Source: Lachnospiraceae bacterium (GTDB taxonomy: Bacteria > Bacillota > Clostridia > Lachnospirales > Lachnospiraceae). From it: 33,634 nucleotides of DNA. The stretch spans positions 1-33,634 of the forward strand of contig JAKSSA010000028.1 of the NCBI GenBank assembly GCA_024403335.1, in the 5' to 3' direction. Positions 1 to 7,454 of the stretch are shown piece after piece. The first letter of the stretch is position 1. Every line of letters starts with the position of its first letter. A model generated the notes under the pieces. It did no database searches. It saw only the letters and a program-made list of their open reading frames with translations, and was not told where the DNA came from. Position numbers and translations under genes: made by a program.

Positions 1-182
1 TACGTTTTTCCTGCATCTTCAGCATCCATTTGTTTGCCGCATTTTAAGCAAAATACTCTTCCTACTTTTTTCAATCTTCCAATGCATTCCCTATGTGCCA
101 AAAGCCCCCTCGGCAACGTTATTTCATGGCAGAGGGGACACTTAGTCGGATAAATAATATCTATTATTTTTTCTATTAACAT
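1..182 (-). CDS. comFC: ComFC-like phosphoribosyltransferase family protein, N-terminal part
   Basis: Sixty codons are open from an ATG at 182 to the window edge, so the gene is cut off and only its N-terminus is visible. The peptide starts MLIEKIIDIIYPTKCPLC and carries a CPLC pair near residues 15-18 and a CLKCGK pair near 45-50. This is the double zinc-ribbon that precedes the phosphoribosyltransferase domain in ComF/ComFC proteins, which act in DNA uptake in transformable bacteria. The catalytic domain lies outside the window. It is the last visible gene of the leftward flagellar-recD2 run, separated from the nucleotidyltransferase gene by about 120 bp. In related clostridia recD2 and comFC are often neighbours, which supports the call. 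No strong ribosome binding site is seen, so the start is moderately certain. Confidence 0.8.
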   Translation of the reverse strand, partial: MLIEKIIDIIYPTKCPLCHEITLPRGLLAHRECIGRLKKVGRVFCLKCGKQMDAEDAGKT

Positions 183-220
183 TTTTTATTTTTTATAATT
201 TAATCTTTATTTTAATCTTT

Positions 221-298
221 TATTGCATGCATATATTACAAGCTTCTATTGCGTGTTTCTCTTACAAGCTTCTATCGCATGCCTCTTTTACAATCTTT
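221..298. repeat. 26-bp tandem repeat, three copies
   Basis: Three head-to-tail units of exactly 26 bp start at 221, 247 and 273. Each begins TATTGC or TATCGC and ends near TTACAAGCTTC or TTACAATCTTT. The middle of the unit varies. They fill most of the gap between the nucleotidyltransferase and comFC genes. No function is evident. Confidence 0.75.
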
Positions 299-301
299 AA
301 T

Positions 302-1222
302 TCAATTAAAAAGCTTCGCAGGATATACTTTCTTTTCATGCAATTCTTTCAAAGATTTTACTACCTTTTCCCTGTCTTCACTATAAGTTACACCAAACCA
401 TGAATCAGGAGTTGTCAAAACCTTCATCTTCGCAAGATTATTATTTATAGCCAAGTCAACAACTGTTGGTAAATTAAGTTCAACTTTATTAACATCATCT
501 TTGTTTTCATCAAGGAAAACCTTAAAATATCCCTCAATCACATCAAAAAATCCAGGTACAAAACCGAACATTGACATAGATACGATACTATTTTCATCAA
601 GTTCAAGGAAATCGCCTGTCTCATATCTTCCGACAATAACTCCATTCTTTCTCTCTATGTCATACATTTCATTCAAGCCACAAAGCATCCCATTTTCATC
701 AACAGTGCAATGTCCTCTCTTAACTGTACCGTTATCACTTAATGTATTGCTTATACTAAAGCCAACCATGGTAAAATCCATAGGTTTGTTATTCATATCA
801 ACCTTTGCAAGATAATCATGCAAAATCCTGAAAGAGTTTTTGCCATAAAAGTCATCTGCATTAATTACTGCAAAGGGAGTATCAACCAATTCCTTTGTAA
901 CCAATACAGCATGACCTGTACCCCAGGGTTTCATTCTTCCTTCAGGATAGGGATATCCTGAGGGCACCATTGATAACTCCTGATAAGCATATTCAACTTC
1001 AATCTTAGAACGAATACTTTCATCAATAATTGAGTCAAAAGCCTCTCTGAGTTCCTTTCTAATTACAAATACAACCTTATTAAAACCAGCTTCAATTGCA
1101 TCAAACAAAGAATAATGAAGAATTGATTCTCCATTTGGTCCTACTGTTTCAAGCTGCTTAATCCCTCCTTTATAGCGGCTTCCCATACCTGCTGCCATAA
1201 TAACAAGTGTAGTTTTATTCAT
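302..1222 (-). CDS. Sugar-nucleotidyltransferase-like protein (NTP_transferase fold)
   Basis: A protein of about 306 aa that looks like a nucleoside-triphosphate:sugar-phosphate nucleotidyltransferase. The N-terminus has the nucleotide-binding signature LVIMAAGMGSRYKGGIKQL. A PWGTGHAVL segment near residue 100 and a VINADDFYG metal-binding segment near 120 complete the typical Rossmann-like core. The sugar substrate cannot be told from sequence. The open frame extends six codons further to 1240, overlapping the recD2 stop codon. I chose the ATG at 1222 because family members start M-x-K-T-T-L-V-I-M and a GGGGGT stretch lies about 10 nt upstream. It is probably co-transcribed with recD2. Fold: confident. 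Substrate: unknown. An uncharacterised role in surface-polysaccharide precursor supply is possible. Confidence 0.85.
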   Translation of the reverse strand: MNKTTLVIMAAGMGSRYKGGIKQLETVGPNGESILHYSLFDAIEAGFNKVVFVIRKELREAFDSIIDESIRSKIEVEYAYQELSMVPSGYPYPEGRMKPWGTGHAVLVTKELVDTPFAVINADDFYGKNSFRILHDYLAKVDMNNKPMDFTMVGFSISNTLSDNGTVKRGHCTVDENGMLCGLNEMYDIERKNGVIVGRYETGDFLELDENSIVSMSMFGFVPGFFDVIEGYFKVFLDENKDDVNKVELNLPTVVDLAINNNLAKMKVLTTPDSWFGVTYSEDREKVVKSLKELHEKKVYPAKLFN

Positions 1223-1230
1223 GTTAATAT

Positions 1231-3477
1231 TTACCCCCATATTCTCTTCTTTCTATCACACATGGCCTTAACCGATTCTGATAATCCTGTATATCTTTTT
1301 TGTTCATTCACATTATGAATCATCCTCGAAATTAAATTTGTTTCTCCGATGATAACCACACATCTCTTTGCTCTGGTCACTCCTGTATATAACACATTTC
1401 TGTTAAAAAGTAAATTGCTACCACCACCAAGCAAAGGAATTATTACCGCAGGGTACTCACTTCCCTGAGATTTGTGGATGGTTACAGCATATGCCAAAGT
1501 AAGCTCATCAAGTCCCTGGAAAGGATACTCAACAATTTTTCCGTCATCAAAAATAACCCTTACTGACTCCGAATATGGATTAATCTCATCAACTATGCCA
1601 ACGTCACCGTTAAAAATACCGGTTCCATTTTCCTTCACATAACCATTTGAACCCATAATTTTCCATTCCGTCTCATAGTTATTCTGAATCTGCATAACCT
1701 TATCGCCTTCTCGGAATATAACACCATCAGAAGTTTTATGTTCTAATTTACCCTTAATTGGAGGATTAAGCTGTTCCTGAAGCATTACATTTAATGCCTC
1801 TACCCCGATTTCGCCCTTTTTCATCGGTGAAAGAATCTGTATATCCAACGGTTTTATACCAAGATAATTACAAAGTCTTACCCCCGCCATACTAAGAATT
1901 TCCTTGCGCACCTGTGCAGAGTCACTTCTTTGCAGCACAAAAAAGTCCTTGCTTTCTTTATTGCTTATTAAGATATCTTCACCATTTTTTATTTTATGGG
2001 CATTAACTATTATATTACTCTCTTCTGATTGCCTGAAAATACGGTCAAGCTCAACTATATGAAATTCACCTGAAGCAATAACATCTTTTAAAACATTACC
2101 GGGTCCTACACTTGGAAGCTGATTTGTATCTCCCACAAGAATCAGTCTCGTAGTTGGTGTTACAGCTTTTAACAAAGCGTCAAATAAGAATATGTCAACC
2201 ATTGAGGTCTCATCTATAATTATTGCATCCGCTTCCAAAGGATTTTCGAGATTTCTGTTAAAAAAAGCTCTGTTATCAACATTTTCCGAGGGTTGTCCTG
2301 AAAATTCGAGTAATCGGTGAATTGTCTGAGCTTCTCTTCCTGTAGCCTCTGTCATTCGTTTTGCAGCTCTTCCTGTTGGAGCTGCAAGTAAAATATCCAA
2401 CCCCTCACGCTCAAAAACATCAAGTATGGTTCTTATTGTGGTTGTTTTACCTGTACCAGGACCTCCTGTCAGTATAAATACCCCATTATTTAACGCTTCT
2501 TTAATTGCAATTCTCTGCTTCTCATCAAGCACTATTTTTGAGTCTGTTTCAACTCTTTGCAATGCTGCCTCAAGCTTTGATTCTGAAATGTCAAAGCTTC
2601 CATTCAAGTCAGCGAGCATTTTACCTATATTAAGCTCCAGATAATATAATTTTGAAAGATAAATTCTTTCACTATCGTCTTCACTTCGCTTAAAGGTTCT
2701 GTCAAGCAAAAGTTCTTCAAGCGCATGCTCACAAAGCACCCAGTCCACACCCGAAGTATTTGTAACTTCATTAAGCAATTCCTTTTCAGGAAGATAGCAG
2801 TGTCCCGACTGCAAACTTTGCTGCATAGTATATAACAATATCGCCTTTAACCGTTCTTCGCCATCTTCTGAAAAGCCCATCTGCATTGCTATGTCATCAG
2901 CCTTTTTGAAACCTATTCCGGGAATGTCTTTAATAAGGCGGTATGGATTTTCTTTCAGTATGGTATACATTCTGTCACCATACATTTCAAATATTTTAAC
3001 TCCAAATGCATTTGAAATGTTGTATTGACCAAGAAAAACCAAGGCTTCTCTCATGGCCCTTTTTTCATAAAAAATTTTTCCGATTTCGATGGCTCTTTTT
3101 TCGCTTATACCCTTTATTTCAGCCAATCTTTCAGGTTCATTTTCAAGAATTTTGAAAGTGTCATCCCCAAATCTCGCTACGATTTTCTTAGCCAGCGCTG
3201 CCTTAACTCCCTTTATAGCACCAGACCCTAAATACCTTTCCATTTTTCCGGCAGTTTTTATCTCAAGTTCCTTATAAGAAGATATTTCAATCTGCTCTCC
3301 GTACTTGGTATTTTCTTTAAGGTATCCGCTAAACTCAAATTCCATTCCTTCTTCAATATCTGAAAAAATGCCGGTGCAGGTAACAGCATCCCCCTGATAA
3401 ACAGTTCTGAATACTGTATAACCGTTTTCGACATTTCTGTAAATTATATGTTCAACTGTACCTTCAAAAATCTCCAT
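1231..3477 (-). CDS. recD2: RecD2-type SF1B DNA helicase (YrrC family)
   Basis: 748 aa, the usual length for RecD2, the RecD homologue of bacteria that does not depend on RecBC. The order of elements fits the family: an N-terminal OB-like region, helix-hairpin-helix segments (KGISEKRAIEIG, PGIGFKKADDIAMQMGF) within residues 80-210, then the helicase core. The core has Walker A GGPGTGKTTTI near residue 340, Walker B DETSMVD, motif VGDTNQLPSVGPG, and a C-terminal TIHKSQGSEYP motif of the UvrD-like 2B region. It is a 5'-3' helicase that acts in DNA repair and replication-stress tolerance. It starts 10 nt after the flgJ stop codon with a good ribosome binding site (AAGGAAG), so it is part of the flagellar operon transcript. 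Confidence 0.95.
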   Translation of the reverse strand: MEIFEGTVEHIIYRNVENGYTVFRTVYQGDAVTCTGIFSDIEEGMEFEFSGYLKENTKYGEQIEISSYKELEIKTAGKMERYLGSGAIKGVKAALAKKIVARFGDDTFKILENEPERLAEIKGISEKRAIEIGKIFYEKRAMREALVFLGQYNISNAFGVKIFEMYGDRMYTILKENPYRLIKDIPGIGFKKADDIAMQMGFSEDGEERLKAILLYTMQQSLQSGHCYLPEKELLNEVTNTSGVDWVLCEHALEELLLDRTFKRSEDDSERIYLSKLYYLELNIGKMLADLNGSFDISESKLEAALQRVETDSKIVLDEKQRIAIKEALNNGVFILTGGPGTGKTTTIRTILDVFEREGLDILLAAPTGRAAKRMTEATGREAQTIHRLLEFSGQPSENVDNRAFFNRNLENPLEADAIIIDETSMVDIFLFDALLKAVTPTTRLILVGDTNQLPSVGPGNVLKDVIASGEFHIVELDRIFRQSEESNIIVNAHKIKNGEDILISNKESKDFFVLQRSDSAQVRKEILSMAGVRLCNYLGIKPLDIQILSPMKKGEIGVEALNVMLQEQLNPPIKGKLEHKTSDGVIFREGDKVMQIQNNYETEWKIMGSNGYVKENGTGIFNGDVGIVDEINPYSESVRVIFDDGKIVEYPFQGLDELTLAYAVTIHKSQGSEYPAVIIPLLGGGSNLLFNRNVLYTGVTRAKRCVVIIGETNLISRMIHNVNEQKRYTGLSESVKAMCDRKKRIWG

Positions 3478-3487
3478 TCAAACTTCC

Positions 3488-3835
3488 TTATTTCTGGTTT
3501 TGTTTAATGGAATCATAAAGCTTCTGAGCTATTCCAAGATTAGCATTTTCACTTATTAAACGTGCATATTCCTGATTCTGAATATCAGAAAAAACCTTCA
3601 TGTAATCACCTTTAGAGTCTTCATCATCTATCATGGCGCTTCTGGTATTTTTGATAACCTGCTCAACAAAATATTGTTCAAAAGACTCACAAGCTTTTTT
3701 CAATTCAGCATCATCCGAATCCTTGCCAAGTCCTGCAAGTTTATTCGACAAAGCCTCAGCTTTGTTTGAACTTGAATTTGACGAAGCAAGATTCTGATAA
3801 ATATTACCAAGAGGATTATCCATAGAAATTGCCAT
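3488..3835 (-). CDS. flgJ: Rod-binding protein, FlgJ N-terminal type (no muramidase domain)
   Basis: 115 aa with the rod-binding domain only. It shows the pattern ACESFEQYFVEQVIKNTRSA near residues 48-67 followed by YMKVFSDIQNQEYARL and NLGIAQKLYDSI. Unlike the proteobacterial FlgJ it has no C-terminal peptidoglycan hydrolase domain, which is normal in Firmicutes. Its ribosome binding site AGGAGG overlaps the last codons of flgG, so translation is probably coupled. The residues before about 40 are rich in Ser and Asn and are likely flexible. Its role is to help assemble the flagellar rod across the cell wall. Confidence 0.9.
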   Translation of the reverse strand: MAISMDNPLGNIYQNLASSNSSSNKAEALSNKLAGLGKDSDDAELKKACESFEQYFVEQVIKNTRSAMIDDEDSKGDYMKVFSDIQNQEYARLISENANLGIAQKLYDSIKQNQK

Positions 3836-3838
3836 TTA

Positions 3839-4654
3839 TTACCTCCTGAGGCTGTTAGCCTGACTAAGCATTTCATCGCTTGCTGTAATAATCTTTGAAT
3901 TCATCTCATATGCTCTTTGTGCTACTATAAGATTAACCATTTCGTCTACTGTTGAAACGTTTGAGCCTTCAAGATAGCTTGATTTCAACTTACTAAATTT
4001 CAAAGCTTCGTCTTCGCCTTCATATCTTGGTTCTCCTGAAGCATCGGTAGCCTTAAAGTTACTTCCTGCTATTTTATCCAAGCCTCCCGGATTATTAAAC
4101 TGTGCAAGTCCTATCTGGATTCCTGTAAACTGCATCTCGCCGTCATCATCAGGATATAATATCTTTCCAGATTCCTCAACTTCAAGCTTTGACCCATCAA
4201 TTCCAAAAGGAAATACAATTGGTTCCCCTTCCGTATTTAAAACAGGATAACCATCAGAGGTTGACATAGTCAAACCCTCTGTTCCAATAGCCATCTGAAA
4301 AGATCCGTTTCTTGTATATGCTTCCTGGCCATCTGAAAGCATAATTCTGAAAAAGCCATCTCCTTCAATTGCAAAATCCAAAGGATTACTAGTCTGGTTA
4401 AGCATACCCTGAGTAAAACGGGAGGTAATTGAGCCAAGTCTTACTCCGGCTCCAACCTGTGAAGCTATCGGTTTAGGATTTCCATTATTATCAGTTGTCT
4501 TTGTCTGAAGCTTTGAATAAAGTAAAGTCTTAAATTCAACAGTTTCCTTCTTATAACCTACTGTATTTACATTTGCCAAGTTATTTGCTATTGCATCAAC
4601 ATTAGTCTGCTGTGCTATCATACCGGATGCCCCGGTCCAAAGTGAACGCATCAT
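3839..4654 (-). CDS. flgG: Flagellar basal-body rod protein FlgG (distal rod)
   Basis: 271 aa, close to the usual FlgG length of about 260. The N-terminus MMRSLWTGASGMIAQQTNVD and the following NLANVNTVGYKK are the conserved rod/hook motif. Middle signatures include NPLDFAIEGDGFF and an AYTRNGSF segment. The C-terminus has SNVSTVDEMVNLIVAQRAYE and SKIITASDEML, the coiled-coil ends shared by axial proteins. It is exported by the flagellar type III apparatus and polymerises into the distal rod. It is the second gene of the operon, 14 nt after flgF. In Bacillus this pair is called flhO and flhP. Confidence 0.93.
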   Translation of the reverse strand: MMRSLWTGASGMIAQQTNVDAIANNLANVNTVGYKKETVEFKTLLYSKLQTKTTDNNGNPKPIASQVGAGVRLGSITSRFTQGMLNQTSNPLDFAIEGDGFFRIMLSDGQEAYTRNGSFQMAIGTEGLTMSTSDGYPVLNTEGEPIVFPFGIDGSKLEVEESGKILYPDDDGEMQFTGIQIGLAQFNNPGGLDKIAGSNFKATDASGEPRYEGEDEALKFSKLKSSYLEGSNVSTVDEMVNLIVAQRAYEMNSKIITASDEMLSQANSLRR

Positions 4655-4668
4655 ACCACTACCTCATA

Positions 4669-5448
4669 TCATACCTTACCGATTGAATTCGCTGCCTGAT
4701 CCATTGTCGAATCATAGGCCTGAATCACTTTCTGACCGGCTTCGTACGCTCTCGTTATTGAAATCATGTTTACCATTTCTGAAACAACATTTATGTTAGA
4801 ATTCTCTAAATATCCCTGCATAAGCTGTGCTTCAGCAACATCCTTGTATTTATAGCCTTCCATCGGTTCAAGATAGGTGTCTGCAAATTTCTTAAGATAA
4901 TTATAATCCTCAAAATCCACAATTCTTATAACATCTACAAGCTCTCCATTTTGGAAAACTGAACCATCTTTATCAATTGTCACCTCTCCACCATCAATGT
5001 CAACCATCAAATCTCCGCCCTCACACTGAAGTCTGTTCCCATTAAGATCAGTGATATAGCCTTCAGAAGTCATGTGAAAATCTCCTGCTCTTGTATATCT
5101 TAAATGATTAACGCCATTAACATCCGTTACATTAACTTCAAAAAAGCCTTTACCATCCAAAGCCATATCAAAGGAATTTCCTGTCTGTCTGACAGAGCCT
5201 TGTGTAAAGTTTGTGTAAACTTCACCAATTTTTGTTCCAAGATACATCTTTCCTATCATTCTGGTTGTACCAACCGGTGAATTTTTATCCCTTACTCTGA
5301 TTCCGAGACAATCATCAAAGGACTGATTGGTTACGCCTTCACCCTTATAGCCTACCGTAGCTGAGTTTGCAACATTGTTGGCTATGACATCAAGACGCTT
5401 GCTTTCAGTACGCATACCCGTCCAGGCTGTATAAAGTCCTCTTAACAT
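4669..5448 (-). CDS. flgF: Flagellar hook-basal body protein (FlgF / FlhO type, proximal rod)
   Basis: 259 aa. Starts MLRGLYTAWTGMRTESKRLD with the NNVANSATVGYKGEG axial-protein motif. The middle has NSFDMALDGKGFFEV and LRYTRAGDFHM, and the C-terminus has SNINVVSEMVNMISITRAYE, all typical of the FlgF/FlgG/FlhO group. It is the first gene of the leftward operon. It has an excellent ribosome binding site (GGAGGAG, about 6 nt from the ATG) and a sigma-A-like promoter about 60 nt upstream. FlgF and FlgG paralogues are hard to separate by eye. Position in the operon, and the closer match of the next gene to FlgG, are the reasons for naming this one FlgF/FlhO. Confidence 0.88.
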   Translation of the reverse strand: MLRGLYTAWTGMRTESKRLDVIANNVANSATVGYKGEGVTNQSFDDCLGIRVRDKNSPVGTTRMIGKMYLGTKIGEVYTNFTQGSVRQTGNSFDMALDGKGFFEVNVTDVNGVNHLRYTRAGDFHMTSEGYITDLNGNRLQCEGGDLMVDIDGGEVTIDKDGSVFQNGELVDVIRIVDFEDYNYLKKFADTYLEPMEGYKYKDVAEAQLMQGYLENSNINVVSEMVNMISITRAYEAGQKVIQAYDSTMDQAANSIGKV

Positions 5449-5510
5449 ATCTCCTCCGAATTTCTAAGTATTGTAGATGTACCATTTAAAATGCAAAAAA
5501 CACACAATAT

Positions 5511-5539
5511 ATGATACCACTTCTCTCATATTTATTCAA
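5511..5539 (-). promoter_or_regulatory. Sigma-A-like promoter of the flagellar rod-recD2 operon
   Basis: Reading leftward, TTGAAT (5534-5539) and TATCAT (5511-5516) are separated by exactly 17 nt. Transcription would start about 60 nt before flgF. An 8-bp inverted repeat (TCTCTCAT at 5522-5529, ATGAGAGA at 5566-5573) places one arm in the spacer, so a regulator could bind there. I see no flagellar sigma-28 promoter. Confidence 0.6.
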
Positions 5540-5709
5540 GAACAAACAACCTTTTCATAAACTTTATGAGAGACTCCAATATCTTTATCGGCCACAGGTT
5601 TTAAAAAATTAACCCTTTATTTTTTTAGCAACGAATCAGAGTGGAATTTACTTTTTCACTCAACCATTTATTCTTCTTTTACAGCTTTATTGTCTTTGCG
5701 CAATAAGAA

Positions 5710-5756
5710 AAGGGGGCCACATGTGTTTGTTTTTATAGTGCGAAGATAGCCCCCTT
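5710..5756 (-). terminator. Probable intrinsic terminator after the kinase gene
   Basis: AAGGGGGC (5710-5717 on the plus strand) can pair perfectly with GCCCCCTT (5749-5756) across a 31-nt loop. Reading leftward, the stem is followed by TTTTC. It lies about 75 nt after the kinase stop. The long loop lowers confidence. The rest of the 383-bp gap 5449-5831 shows no coding sequence apart from the promoter listed separately. Confidence 0.5.
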
Positions 5757-5831
5757 AATAACTATGCCTTTATACTATTTAGTTTTTAATAATTTGATTT
5801 TACAATCGTGAAAGTTTTGCACCTTTGTGCG

Positions 5832-7127
5832 TTAAATAAATTTACGGAAACATTTGTCGATTTCACCATTTTTCGAAAAGGGTTCTGCCGTAAAAGGTAC
5901 AACAGTAACCCTTGCATCTACACCGAGCCCATTAACCATCCTTTTATTTCCGGTCAGTAAAAGCTCGGTGTGCTCAGGAATCCGGTAATGATTAAAGTAT
6001 TCCCTGATTTCTTCTCTTTTCCATACCTGAGCACTTCCAACAATAAAGCACCGGTCCATAAAAGGCGCCATGTTCCAGCGCTTATCAGGAGCCTCCGATC
6101 CAAAATCGCAAACAATGAATGCTGCTTCACTATGTTTCTTTGTTACCTCCTCAAAGGAAGTCCTTCTGCAAAAAAGAACTCCATCAAGTATATACTCATT
6201 TTCAAACTCGTTTGGCTTGCAAAAAGCCCACTCTTCAATTCCGGAAAAGGCATTTCCTGAATTGCATTCTGCCATAACAACTTTTCTTCCGGTATTACGC
6301 TTTAAATATTTGCCAAACATTATGGCCATAAAGGTAGTGCCACAACCTTTAGCAATTCCGAAAAAGCCTATTATAACAGGTTTATCACTAATGGCCTTCT
6401 TTTTCCCGCTTCTTTTGTACCTTGCCTCATTTTTTCCATTTTCCGATTCCATCAAAGACTTAATTTCATTAAGCATTTTTTCGCAGGATATGTTGGGCGC
6501 ATCCTGCCTCATTGCCTGACGTTTAAGCTTAGTCAGATGATCATTTTCAGAAATCATGTATTTTTCAAGATAATCTATCAGACATCCGACCTGATATACG
6601 TCCGTCTGTTCACTTAATATTCCTCCGTTTTTCTGCTCTGGTGTGATAAAATCTACTGTTCCATATATTTTCCTGTCATCCTCTTCAATCATTTTTGATG
6701 AACCAAAGTCTATGAGACATATCTTATTATCACATACGATTATATTCGACGGCGAAATATCAAGATGCAGAATATGCTTGCCATGCAAAATCACAAGCGT
6801 TTCAAGAATGTCATTAAGTATTTTCAGAACAAAAGACTGACTTATTGATTTCTGGTTTTTCAGCAATTCTTCTAAAGTTTCTCCATCAAAATACTGCAAA
6901 ACAAGGTTTACTCTTTCGTCTACATAATAATCTAAAACCTTAGGTACATTTTGACTTTCGATTCTGGTTAAAATTCTTGCCTCATTTTCAATCAACGAAG
7001 AAAAAGCACTACCCCGGGGAAGGCTTTTCAAAATTCTGTATTCATTAAGTTCCTCATGCCGAATAAGCGTTACTCTTCCAAAGTCTCCGTCTGAAATAAT
7101 TCGCACCACACGATAATTTCCTGACAA
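5832..7127 (-). CDS. Ser/Thr protein kinase fused to a degenerate MinD/CpaE-like P-loop domain
   Basis: 431 aa in two parts. Residues 1-225 form a compact Hanks-type kinase: glycine loop GDFGRV (14-19), probable ATP-binding Lys in RILKSL (34), catalytic loop HLDISPSN (121-128) and metal-binding IDFG (139-142). The substrate-side segment is TPEQ (162-165), followed by TDVYQVG. All catalytic residues are present. After a basic linker (about 231-250), residues 251-431 resemble a SIMIBI-class ATPase of the MinD/ParA/CpaE kind. Its phosphate loop reads GIAKGCGTT, which keeps the signature Lys of the deviant Walker A motif but has Thr in place of the second Lys. VCDFGSE near 339-345 looks like Walker B. 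No membrane segment is present, so it is cytoplasmic. It starts with TTG; AAAGGAGG sits 5 nt upstream and no ATG fits. It has its own promoter and structured leader. The target is unknown. Confidence 0.82.
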   Translation of the reverse strand: MSGNYRVVRIISDGDFGRVTLIRHEELNEYRILKSLPRGSAFSSLIENEARILTRIESQNVPKVLDYYVDERVNLVLQYFDGETLEELLKNQKSISQSFVLKILNDILETLVILHGKHILHLDISPSNIIVCDNKICLIDFGSSKMIEEDDRKIYGTVDFITPEQKNGGILSEQTDVYQVGCLIDYLEKYMISENDHLTKLKRQAMRQDAPNISCEKMLNEIKSLMESENGKNEARYKRSGKKKAISDKPVIIGFFGIAKGCGTTFMAIMFGKYLKRNTGRKVVMAECNSGNAFSGIEEWAFCKPNEFENEYILDGVLFCRRTSFEEVTKKHSEAAFIVCDFGSEAPDKRWNMAPFMDRCFIVGSAQVWKREEIREYFNHYRIPEHTELLLTGNKRMVNGLGVDARVTVVPFTAEPFSKNGEIDKCFRKFI

Positions 7128-7170
7128 TTTTACCTCCTTTCTACAATATTTAATGCAAATGGGGAAATCC

Positions 7171-7225
7171 GGTTTGTATGAAACAAACCTTTTGCAGCGA
7201 CGCTGCGTGAAGTTGATTTCTCAAC
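7171..7225 (-). promoter_or_regulatory. Structured 5' leader with three hairpins before the kinase gene
   Basis: Between the kinase promoter and its TTG start the leftward transcript would contain three perfect hairpins in a row. They are GTTGA/TCAAC (7212-7225, 4-nt loop), GCAGC/GCTGC (7194-7206, 3-nt loop) and GGTTTGT/ACAAACC (7171-7189, 5-nt loop). The leader is about 100 nt long. No U-tract follows any of them, so they are not terminators. The arrangement suggests control of translation or RNA stability. It matches no riboswitch class that I recognise. Confidence 0.5.
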
Positions 7226-7232
7226 TGTCAGT

Positions 7233-7261
7233 ATTATATAATACTTTTATTGTACTGTCAA
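7233..7261 (-). promoter_or_regulatory. Consensus sigma-A promoter for the kinase gene
   Basis: Leftward TTGACA (7256-7261) and TATAAT (7233-7238) with exactly 17 nt between them match the sigma-A consensus at all 12 positions. Strong expression is expected unless the leader holds it back. Confidence 0.85.
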
Positions 7262-7341
7262 GTTCTATTTAGCACATATTTATAATACTTCAGCAATATT
7301 TCAGCATACCTTCATTAACAAAAATAAAAATGCCTCAATGT

Positions 7342-7359
7342 GATGTAAGCATTTACATC
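7342..7359. promoter_or_regulatory. Palindromic LacI/GalR-type operator
   Basis: GATGTAAGCATTTACATC is an 18-nt palindrome: 7-bp arms GATGTAA/TTACATC around GCAT. It shares the TGTAAGC core with a second site 58 bp further on (7402-7415) that sits inside the fructuronate-reductase promoter. Two similar sites at this spacing suit a dimeric regulator that binds twice. No lacI-family gene is in the window. Confidence 0.55.
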
Positions 7360-7395
7360 GCCGTCATTTCAAAGAGAAAAAACTCCCATTAAAGC

Positions 7396-7424
7396 TTGAA
7401 GTGTAAGCGCTTTTATGATATAAC
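7396..7424 (+). promoter_or_regulatory. Promoter of the fructuronate-reductase-like gene
   Basis: TTGAAG (7396-7401) and TATAAC (7419-7424) are 17 nt apart, putting the transcript start about 25 nt before the ATG at 7455. The spacer is entirely occupied by the operator TGTAAGCGCTTTTA, so repressor binding would exclude RNA polymerase. Confidence 0.65.
7402..7415 (+). promoter_or_regulatory. cre-like / LacI-family operator in the promoter spacer
   Basis: TGTAAGCGCTTTTA matches the general LacI-family and CcpA (cre) pattern TGnAAnCGnTnnnA. It may be bound by CcpA for carbon catabolite repression, or by a dedicated uronate regulator that also binds the palindrome at 7342-7359. The sequence alone cannot decide between them. 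Confidence 0.6.
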
Positions 7425-7454
7425 AAAATCATAAATCAATAAGGAGCAAATAAA

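Noticed and set aside
6070-6519. 149-aa rightward reading frame
   Set aside because: It is antisense to the kinase fusion gene, whose motifs are convincing in the other frame. No family resemblance.
7171-7225. c-di-GMP riboswitch before the kinase gene next to flagellar genes
   Set aside because: The conserved GEMM core sequences and paired architecture are absent; only simple hairpins are seen.
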